Shown piece after piece: positions 24,201 through 33,177 of a stretch of DNA of 64,000 nucleotides; position 1 is the first letter of the stretch; the number at the start of each line of letters is the position of its first letter. A program made the position numbers and the translations under genes. The stretch lies in assembly GCA_020744425.1 (NCBI GenBank), contig JAGMUV010000002.1:4322501-4386500 (forward strand). Reading direction: 5' to 3'. The notes beneath the pieces are model-generated. The model was not told the DNA's origin. It searched no databases and saw nothing but the letters and a program-made list of their open reading frames with translations. This stretch comes from Dactylonectria macrodidyma. Its lineage: Eukaryota; Ascomycota; Sordariomycetes; Hypocreales; Nectriaceae.

Positions 24201-27200
24201 TTGATGTCATCGATCAGCCGGATGCTGAGACTGTCCGGGAAGACATTATTGCGGAGCTTGAGCCGGAATCTGAGAAGAAAGAGGAGGTAGAAGATCTGAC
24301 ACTGTCGAAGAAGGACAAGAAAAAGAAGAAGAAAAAGAAGGGCAAAGGTTCCGCAGCTGACACTCCAGACGACCGAGAAATGCTGGAGGAAGCTGAGGGC
24401 TCGGTCGCGCCCGAGATTGTTCTTTCTGAGCCGTCCATTTTGGCCGAAGTGAATGAGCTGGTTGAGTCTGTGCCAGTGGCTGATACCACATCTGCTGAGG
24501 TTGTGGGGTCTCTCAAACCTGCCGATCAAGCCAGAATTTCTCAGATCGTGGAGCCCATTGGCATTTCTAAACCTGTCCCTCCTGTCGACGCCATTCAGTC
24601 CGTTGAGCAAGAGGAGCCTACGGAGTCTGCTCGACTAGCCGAACCCGACTTCCCTTCTGGGATTGCTGACACTGCCGAACCTGCTTTCGAAAAGGCATCG
24701 GAGCTTGGCCACCCACTTCAACTAGAGCGAGACCAGGCCCAGGAAGATGACCTTAACACCCCTGCATCCAAGAAGAGCAAGAAGAAAAAGAAGAAGAGCA
24801 AGGACTCGAACTCGACCGTCCCTGAACAGGAAGGGCTCGCACACCCGCCTGAGGCTGCTCTCGTACTCACGCCTGAGCCCATTTTCAAGACCACGACTGG
24901 TCCCTCAATTGAACCTTCTATGGATTCTGTGCCTGACACTGCAGAGCTTGATTCTCAGCTGCTACTCAAGGAGTCACAACAAGATGTCGAGTTCGATCCT
25001 ACTTCATCCAGGAGTATTGACCTTGGTCATGAAAAATTATCTGATTCTCTCCAAACGGCTGAGACACTGATGGAGTCTGCCCCTGATTCATTGATCAACC
25101 CGGAGCCATCGACAGCCGAACCTCAGCCTGAACCTGAACTTGAGCCCACAATATTTCCACAGGATGATGTTGACCCATACGCCGGCCTCTCCAAGAAGGA
25201 GATAAAGAAGCTAAAGAAAAAGGCAAAGGCTGAAGCCGTTCAACGGACAGAAGCCTCCCAGCCCGCCAGGCAAATGGCACCTGACGAGAACGTATCCGAG
25301 CCCCTTGGTGCCACTTCAAGTGTTAACAATGTGCCTGAAACATCGACAAACGAAGCTGAACCAGTCGCAGAGGCAGAGGCTGTTTCGGAGCCTGAAAAGA
25401 CTCCCGAAGATGACCTCATCCGTGAGGTCGAGTCAGACGTCACCTCAGGACCCCAGCCGGAGATCAATCTGGCAGCTGAAATTGCCCCTGAGGCTGGCCT
25501 GAGCCTGGATGCTGAAAGCTCATCAACTATTGCATCTGGGAACGACAACCAGACAGCGACGAAGCCCGAGACAGGTTTTGAGACTGGCCCGCGGTCCAAG
25601 GTCGAACTCAACGCCTCACCTGAGCCAGAGCAAGGAGAGGATAAGCAACAGGACCCCGCCCCGTCCAAGAAGCAAAAGAAGAATAAGGGCAACGCTGTCG
25701 CTTTGGACCTCACACAAACCTCGATACCTATTGAAGAGTCTACGCAGGCATCCGAATTGGACCGAGGTGTTCAAGTAATCGAATCAGTGGTGCCAACCGC
25801 TCAAGAAGCCTCCCTTGTAGAGCCTACTGTTTCCGAGGGGCTCATGACTGCTTTGGAACCTCTAGCAGAGCCTGAAGTTGAGACTACACTGGAACCTCGA
25901 GAGAATATTCAACCTGAGCCCGTGCATAAGCTCAATGTCGAGCCCAAGTCAGATATCCCGTCAGAGCCTGACAACGGGCTGCTCATTCTGCCAGAAGCTG
26001 AAGTAACTGCCCCTAAGACTGCATGGGAGCATGAGTCTCAAGCCTTGGCCGAATTTTCCATAGATGCAGAAGCTGCCACGCCCTACTCTCGGTCTCGGGA
26101 CGATAAGGTGGAAGAGGAGCTACTGGGCCCCACTCCTTCTAAGAAAGACAAGAAGAAAAAGAAGAAGAAGAAGAGCAAGGCTACCGAAGGCGAGCCTGTT
26201 GAGCCAACGGTGCCTGCGATCGAACCAGAACCTACAGTGGGGCCGATGGAGCTATCTGGGACCTCGCCCAAGTCGGGATCCGCTCATCAGTCAAATGAGG
26301 CCCACAACGAAGCTGATACCGTTCTCAGCCAACTGAATCCGACAACGGAGCGCGAGGCTGATACTCATACTGAACTAGCCGAGTGTTCAAAGGAGGCAGA
26401 GGCTGAACCCATGTTCAACCAACTGGACACGGCAACGGAGTGTGAGGTGAATATCCATCCTGAACCAGCTGGGCCTGTCAAGGAAGCAGCGGCTGAAGCC
26501 ATTCTCATCCAGCCGGACACAGCAATGGAGCACGAGGTTCATATCCCTTCCGAATCAGCTGGGCCTGTGAAGGGGGAAGAGGCTGAAGCTGTTCTCAATC
26601 GACCAGAGACGACATTGGGGCATGAGGCCGATCTCCATCCTGAACCAGCTGAATCTGCGAAGGAGGAAGAGGCTGAAGTTGTTCTCAACCAACCAGATAT
26701 GGCAACGGAGCGCGAGACTGATTTCCATCCTGAAGTAGCTATGCCTACGAAGGAAGCAGAAGCTGATCTTGAATTAAAAGAAACGGCTTGGGAACTAGAG
26801 CCCGCTCCGGGACTAACCGAGACAGCCACAAAGCTTGAATCTACTGCAGAGCCAAACTTAGCTTTAAAGCAAGAAATTCTGGCCGAGCGTAATACTTCGG
26901 ATGGGAAAACAAATAAGCCTGCAGCTGAGCCGTTCCTTGATGTCGAGCCCACGAAGGACCATGTCCTTTTTACCGAGCCTTTTGAAAACACTCCGCTACT
27001 TCAGCCTGCCCACGAGCCGGCTGAAGCAGAGCGGCTAGAATCTGCCACGGAGCGTCTTGTGGAGACTACAGCCGATCCAACAAAGACAGAGAAGGATGGC
27101 TTGCGGGGCACAACCATGTCCAAGAAGGCCAAGAAGGAGGCAAAGCAACAGGCTAAGCTCGCTGCACAAGCCGAGGAACATGGCGAGCTGACCGCTCAAT

Positions 27201-30200
27201 TCGTTACTTCACAAGCACCCATGCAACCCAATGTTGAAGAAGCGGTCAGCCAAATTTCCGCCCAAGCCGATCCTCCGCGTTTGGAGAAAGTCCCCGAATT
27301 GAACGACCCACAACGGTACGAGCAAGCTCAGTTGACCGACAAAGATCTGAATGACCATCAAGACATGAAATTGGCGGTCCAAGGTGCAGACTCAATCGCT
27401 TCCCTACCCATCGATGTCCCGAAGGACGCCCAAGTACATCCACTTCATCCTGACACCCCCGCTCATACCTCACTGGTTCAGCCAGAAGTGGTCTCTTCTG
27501 ATACTCGGGTAGAAGATCTGGTTGTGAAGCGCTCAAATAAAGGCAAGAAGAAAGAGGCGAAGAAAGACAACGCCGATACCCTGTTGGAGGATGAGCCTTC
27601 TCGCTCTTCCGCCAAAGACTTGGTGCCTCATGCGAGTGTTGTAATGGGTGACGATGTGCCCATGAGTGAAACAGTACTCTCAACCGGGGAGATATTGGCT
27701 GAGAGCACTAGAGGGCTTTCCAAGGCTCCAACAGAACCCGGGAAGGCCATTTCCAGCGTCAGCGCACCTAGACAAGAAACTCAAATCGGCGAGCAATACG
27801 AAGACCCTCAGACACCGACTCCCAAGAAGGACAAGAAGAAAAAGAAGAAGGGTGGCTCGGTCCAATATACTTTGGAGCCCCCGACTGAACCCATCTCGGA
27901 AGTCCCCCCGGGCTCCGCAGTCAAGCCTATGGAAGTCGATAATTTCACACCTAGCGATGATGCTTTCAAAGGCCTCGTCAAGGACGCCCCCGTCGTTGAG
28001 GCTTCTGCGGTGAACATTCCTATCGCCGATGTTCCTCCTGTCCCGGACATCCCGGCCCAAGAAACTCCCGTACAAGGCGCACATCTGGAGGAACCTGTCT
28101 TCCAACATGCTCCGCTGGGCGACAGTCCCGAGCAAGATAAAGCTGTTGAGGCGGACCTCGTCAAGGGGGTAACCATCAGCGATCTGACCAAAGATGCTTT
28201 TGTCGCTGCTCCTACGCCAGGCGAAGCAAACAACAAACCTGATTTTGAAGCTATCGTCAAGAAGCCTAAGAAGGATAAGAAAAAAGCCAAGAAGCTCGCC
28301 CAGTCATCGGTATCGACTGAATCTTCACCTGCAGGTGAGCGAGTGACTGAAAGACAACAGGAGGTCCCCGCCCTGCATGCCATAGACGAGCTACGGCCCA
28401 ATCATGGAGCTGAAGCGCTATGGGGAGAATCAACATTCGCTATGGCCCTTGACACCGCCAACACCTCACAGGTCGACACCGCCTTGGCTCCCAGCCAAGA
28501 ACCCATGGCGACTGCGGAGTCAGGCTCAGCTGCCTATGGAGACGAGGCTGAGTGGGCCTTGCCCGCGAAGAAGATAGGTAACAAGAGCAGGCTCGGTGAT
28601 GGAACTGCAACATCACTTCCCGATGCTGAAATAGACCTGCTAGCTCTTGTCGAACCCGCCGTTGTAGTTTCGGAACCGCCACGGTTCACTGAACCTGGTG
28701 CTGGTCTTGATATCAGTTCCAAGCAAGAACAGACCAGATCTATTGATGCTGGGGGCTCCCAGCCAACAGAGGCGGTCAGATCGATCGAGAAGGAAGATGA
28801 GCCGTGGAACCTTCCACTCAAGAGGAAGAGCAAGGATGGGAAGAGGGTGTCAAAGACAACGGGCATTGACGTGGATACTCTACGAGAGGACCCCCTACTT
28901 GACAACAAATCCAACTTCAAGCCTCCCAGGGCGCCTAGCAACGCAGCACTTTCGGAACAGGCTCCTCCAAACCCCAGACATATCGACATCGCCATGGGCG
29001 GCCTGAAGGAGTCGTCAATTCAAGATGACAATATACCTGCAATGTTGGTAGGAAAGCAGCGTGCACCAACTCGGATTCTTCAAGACCAGACCCTGCAACC
29101 TGTGGCTATCCCTCAGCGCAGCTACGAGCCAGAAGATGTTGATGACGAACTCAGACACTCTCCTTCTGTGAAAGCCAAGAAAAAGAAGGAGAGAAAGCTG
29201 GGCCCCGCCCAAACCCAACAACAGCCTACACCAGAGGTGACCCCTGATCCAGAAATGCAAACGATTGAGAGATCTATGGCGACGGAAGAACCCGCTATTA
29301 CGGATCAGGCGAAAGTACTCACTCGGACGCGAGTGGTTGATCGCGAGGAGCTCCCTGCCACCCTGCCTCGAGCTCCTCGGGGGATGGGCGATGTGAAATC
29401 TACCACAGATATTAGTCACACACCGGATGCCAAGAAAGAGACAACATCAGCCAGTGAGGTGGTTGCCGCAGTGGCAGTTGCGGCAACTGGAGTCGCGGTT
29501 TTTGCCGACAAGCTTGCAGGCAAGAAGCAAGGAAAAGGGAAGAAGATTGAAGACGGGAGAACGGAGCACGAGGATGGCCTGTTTGAAGATTCAAGAGTGA
29601 AAGACTACAGGCATGCGGAAGAGGCTGTCTCTGTTGAGGAACGTTTGCCAAAGGAGACGAGGAAGTTGAGTCCCAAGCTGGACAGGAATTTAGGGGAGTC
29701 AAGTGGTCTGCCGAGTGAACTGAGCAAAGGGATCAAACTGGACTCCGAGGACCATGCTTTAAATAGAAATGAGGCGAATACGACTAGGGAGTTAAGTAGG
29801 ACTCAAGGTAAGGGGAAGGAAAAGACCAAGGGTTACGAGTCTGTGGCGACAGGCGACAGTTTGTTGGAATCCAGACGGGATCGGAAGGAGAGTACGTCTC
29901 GACAAGGCACGCAACTCCTGGATGACGTGGCAGAGAGCCCTGTACTGGGACGACAAATCGCAGAGTTGCCCCGGTCAGCTCCTCAGGGACTCCTCCTTCG
30001 TCGAGGATCGGACATGGAGGACCCGGTGGGCGGTCTATTGAGGGAAGACACTCAAACACCGACGTCGTTTGGGGACCTAGGGTCCGACTTGGGAGGGTGT
30101 CGACGATCGCCAGCTCGAGGCCTAGAGCCAGTACAGGAAGTGCCAGAGGCAGAGATAGAGCCGACAAAGCGCATGCTGAAGCGGCTGGATGCTAAGCAAG

Positions 30201-32545
30201 AAGCCAAGCGAGACAGCGGCTACGCGGGAGACTCACCACACCCTCAGCGGCGAAGCCTGCCACTGAGCGACGAGCAGCAACGAGACAGCGGTGTTCATAG
30301 CGGAGACTGGAGCGACATGACCAACCAGGACCGTGGGAAGCCGGGCCGTGTGAGTCCGGAGCGTATAAGCGTGGAGTGCGGAAACGTGGAGCGGGCGACC
30401 CGGGAGCGAGCGGGACTTCAAACACCGGAGCCGGCGAGCGAGAGACGACTCCGCCGGTCGCCCCGGGCCACGCCCGTGCTGCGAGAGCCGCCGGCGCAAG
30501 CGGCGACTCCGGAGCCGGAGAAGAAGAAGAAGCAGTACAGCGGCCTGGCGGCGGCGGCGGTGGCCGGAATGGCGGTGTCGGCAGCGGCATCAGGGTTGGC
30601 AGCACGATCATCGACTCCATCTGCGACTTCACCAGCAAATGCTGCAGCTTCCACGCCATCTCGCAGCGTCTCAGACAACCCACCTCTCTCGCGCCAATCA
30701 TCGCCGCGGCCTGAAGCCTTCGCGCGTCGATCCCTGTCCAACACCAGCCTCTCTCGCCGTCGCACGCCGGAGCCACTCAGGTTGCGGCCTGAAAGCCCAG
30801 GCATCCTCCGCACCTCAGGCACCCCCACTCCACCGCTCCGTCGGGTCGACAAGCGAATGAGCGGCGACCTGCGGGCTCTTCGTGACCAAAACAACACCAC
30901 GCCCGTTGCGAATGAAGGTCGTGTCCGCGCCAAGGACATGGCCGATGTTTATGTAAGTCATTCTTTGTGATCTAGTCTACATGGCTTCATCGTCTATCCA
31001 TCTCTCACTCTCACTCTCACTCTCACTCTCGCAGCAGCTGACTAACCCGTCTCTTCTCAGGATGGCTTCGGCGAGGGCCGCATCGGTTCGCCTCGTTCGC
31101 CCACACGGCCCCACAGCATGCGCCGACGACAGAGCATGCAAGTGCTCGAGCTGGAGAACAAGGTCGAGCAGCTCCTAGCCGAGAATCGCGCCCTCAATGA
31201 CGCCCGAACCGTGGCCGAAGCCAGCGCCAGCGTCAGCCAGCGCGCCGCCAACACTCTGGCTGACCGAGACGCCGAGATCGACGCACTGAAGCAGTCCCTC
31301 AAGTTCCTCCGAAACGAAGTCTCGCGCCTGACCGAGGTCAACGATGGTCTTGCCAGCGCCAACGCCGAGCTTGCCAACAAGGACACCGTTCGCTTCACCG
31401 ACCTCGAGACCCGCAATGCTGCAATTACTCGCGAACTCAATGACGCGCGTGGCGCGCAAGGCCAGTTCGACCAGACCTTGGAGCAAAAAGAGGCCGAGAT
31501 TGCGGACCTGCGCGAACAGCTCGAGACCGCCAAAGAGAAGATTCGTGATATGCAGCGCCAGATTCTCGAGACCAAGGCCAGCGACGAACATTTCCTCAAC
31601 CTACGCGACGAGGATCACTTCGACCATCGCTGCCAGCAGCTCTGCTCCCACGTTCAGCAATGGGTGCTGCGATTCTCCAAGTTTTCCGACATGCGCGCTT
31701 GCCGCCTGACGAGCGAGATTAATGACGAGAAGACCATAGACCGCCTCGACAATGCCGTCCTTGACGGCTCCGATGTCGACACCTATCTCAAAGACCGCGT
31801 CAAGCGCCGCGACATTTTTATGTCCATGACCATGAACATGATTTGGGAATTTGTCTTTACCCGCTACCTTTTTGGCATGGACCGAGAGCAAAGACAGAAG
31901 CTCAAGTCACTCGAGAAGCTGCTGACCGAGGTTGGCCCACCAGAAGCGGTGCGTCAATGGCGCGCCGTGACCCTAACACTACTCGCCAAACGCGACAGCT
32001 TCAAGCGCCAACGCGACCTGGATACCGAGGCCGTTGTTCAGGCCGTCTTCCAGACGCTATGCAGGATCCTCCCGCCACCCAGCAACCTGGAGGATCAAAT
32101 CCAATCTCAACTTAGACGCGTGATGAAGGAGGCCGTCGGCCTCTCAGTTGAGATGCGTACTCAGAAAGCCGAGTATATGATGCTACCGCCTCTGCAGCCG
32201 GAGTACGATGCAGACGGCGAGCTTGCCGCAACAGTTCAGTTCAATGCTTCCATGATGAACGAGCGTAGCGGTGGCGCAAGCATGAGCAATGAAGACCTCG
32301 AGGCCCAAGGCGCCGTGGTTCGCGTCGTTCTTTTCCCGCTCGTCGTCAAGAAGGGAGACGACACTGGTAAGGGCGACGAGGAGATTGTGGTGTGTCCCGC
32401 GCAGGTGCTCATCGCACGCTCCAAGCTTCCCTTCGGAGCCTCGAGCGACGTTGGAGCCGGCTCATATGGTGCTCGCAGTCACATCAGCGTCGTGACGGAG
32501 CACATGGGCCAGCCTGAGGCTGAATATTTGGAGGGGGGGATATAG
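9250..32545 (+). CDS. lah: Leashin-type giant Woronin-body tether (involucrin-repeat protein), frame broken once
   Basis: An open frame of 4,645 codons (9250-23187) is followed in the +1 frame by one of 2,610 codons (23138-30970). A phase-0 intron (30953-31060) leads to the last exon (31061-32545). Dropping one A from the A6 run at 23170-23175 joins all of it into about 7,728 residues. In order: a basic N-terminus with RRVLYFGNSSSSS near residue 115, a disordered charged region with RS and RD repeats, thousands of residues of Glu/Pro repeats studded with lysine islands, a coiled coil (about 31136-31590) and a conserved globular C-terminus to 32530. I recognise this as leashin. In Neurospora the lah locus encodes LAH-1 (binds the Woronin-body protein WSC) and LAH-2 (septal pore rim and hyphal apex); other ascomycetes keep one fused protein. 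ATG pairs at 9250 and 9253 are alternative starts. The identity rests on N- and C-terminal sequence recalled from the family. Confidence 0.82.
13025..13600 (+). repeat. Three diverged copies of a ~45-residue SDDEWE repeat in leashin
   Basis: Three units each contain S-x-V-S-A, then a run of Ser/Arg, then R/G-S-DDEW-E/D-x-P-K/R. The first two match closely (RSDDEWEAP in both) and the third is more diverged. A short hydrophobic segment (VVPAAALGALALAG) and an RS dipeptide run (13204-13245) lie between copies one and two. Confidence 0.8.
13825..13875 (+). repeat. GACAGA hexanucleotide microsatellite coding for an Arg-Asp repeat
   Basis: About eight tandem copies of the hexamer lie inside the leashin coding frame and encode alternating Arg and Asp. 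The unit is a multiple of three, so length changes would keep the frame. Confidence 0.9.
15175..16044 (+). repeat. Ten tandem 29-residue (87-nt) repeats in leashin
   Basis: Ten units of 28-30 residues follow each other without spacers. Each has the pattern SRE/K-L/V, a small hydrophobic patch, a Pro-Lys-Asp/Glu step, Gln-Asp, a Thr-Glu-x-Leu/Phe step and a closing Glu-Pro-Glu. Units have diverged to roughly half identity by eye, so the array is old. Confidence 0.85.
16390..16920 (+). repeat. About five ~35-residue EPTKEL...TPEP repeats in leashin
   Basis: Units contain E-P-T-K-E-L-x-V-x-E/D, an Ile/Pro-Ala/Val-Arg step, A/V-x-P-P/T-E-P, and E-Q-P/S-x-E/K-P. They differ in sequence and length from the array immediately upstream, so this is a separate repeat family. 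Confidence 0.75.
23138..23200 (+). other. Frame junction in leashin at an A6 run
   Basis: The upstream frame reads Lys-Lys-Glu-Lys-Lys-Lys-Glu-Glu-Gly and stops at TAA 23185-23187. The downstream frame is open through the same DNA. Removing one A from 23170-23175 gives SKKEKKKKKGKGKG, which matches the sister island at 24303 (SKKDKKKKKKKKGKG). I found no GT-AG intron of plausible size whose phases fit. An ATG at 23138 could start the second frame independently. Confidence 0.85.
23303..23510 (+). repeat. Near-identical 90-bp tandem duplication in leashin
   Basis: A 90-bp, 30-residue unit beginning GAGCCTCCATCGGACG occurs at 23303 and 23393, with a third partial copy at 23483. The two full copies differ at only one or two bases, so this is a recent expansion, 115 bases after the frame junction. 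Confidence 0.92.
26320..26765 (+). repeat. Five tandem ~30-residue (90-nt) repeats in leashin
   Basis: Units carry V/I-L-N/I-Q-P/L-D/E-T, then A-T/M-E-x-E-x-D/N, then I/F/L-H-P-E, then A-x-P-x-K-E and an acidic EAEA end. The sequence is unrelated to the 15175-16044 array but the period is the same. Confidence 0.8.
31000..31036 (+). repeat. CTCTCA repeat inside the last leashin intron
   Basis: About five copies of the hexamer lie in the 108-nt intron 30953-31060, just before a GCTGACTAAC branch site and the CTCAG acceptor. It extends the polypyrimidine tract of the intron. Confidence 0.8.
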
Positions 32546-33177
32546 AAAGCACGACGATGACCAACACTGGTCGTGCAAAATAATGGCGGATGTTTTGATT
32601 AGATATGACACGGTCTACAGCGACGTTTTTCTTTTTTGTTTGTTGTGTTTTGGGCTATTGGGGAGGGAACAAATGGTTCATGATATCCTGGATGATGTGG
32701 TTTCCCTTGATTGTACGGATGAGCATCTATTTTACTACTTGTACGCTGGTTGGACGCCGCGCTGGGTCTTGTTTACTCTGGAGTTATTTGGCTTGGTACT
32801 TACGCATGTTGTAATGGCACACCGCAATATTTATCTGTTCGATCATCTTCATTTACCAGCCTGGCTACATCGATTTGGCTGCCAGGATTACAAAAGAAAT
32901 ACACTACTCTACTGGATACTGCTTCGGTACGCGTTGCTTTCCCTATATTTGTGTGTATATGTATGTTCGCGCGTCTTGGTTGCGTCGCTGGTTTCCATAT
33001 ATCGAATTTTGTGACGTAGACGAACGGAATCTAAGTATTTGCGTACTTGTGGGATCCTCATTCATGCCTACGTAGGGACTCATACGTTAGAGAAATACAC
33101 CCTTGGCCTTCAGTTCGCCGCATGCCCACTTGATCAACACTCATGAGTCCCGTGACACTTCTTCGGACACGGAACGT
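32546..33177. other. Convergent intergenic region
   Basis: This stretch lies between the leashin stop and the stop of the minus-strand gene at 33178. Small open frames exist but none looks coding. It should hold both 3' untranslated regions and terminators. Confidence 0.55.

Larger units (their letters stand above)
17330..29205 (+). repeat. Series of about twenty lysine islands in acidic Glu/Pro background of leashin
   Basis: Short runs such as SKKDKKKKKKKKGKG recur at roughly 17335, 17970, 19400, 20300, 20730, 21395, 21850, 22480, 23155, 24303, 24768, 25190, 25668, 26140, 27118, 27530, 27820, 28258, 28830 and 29172. They are usually led by Ser-Lys-Lys and spaced about 300-1,400 bases apart. 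Between them the protein is dominated by Glu, Pro, Ala, Thr and Val. The A-rich codons of these islands create the homopolymer runs in which the frame is lost at 23170. Confidence 0.85.

Noticed and set aside
15175..26765. CRISPR-like arrays
   Set aside because: The repeats are protein-coding, lack unique spacers and lie in a eukaryotic gene.
32583..33014. A 143-codon hydrophobic frame directly after leashin
   Set aside because: It is T-rich 3' untranslated sequence; two other frames are similarly open there and no family resemblance is visible.
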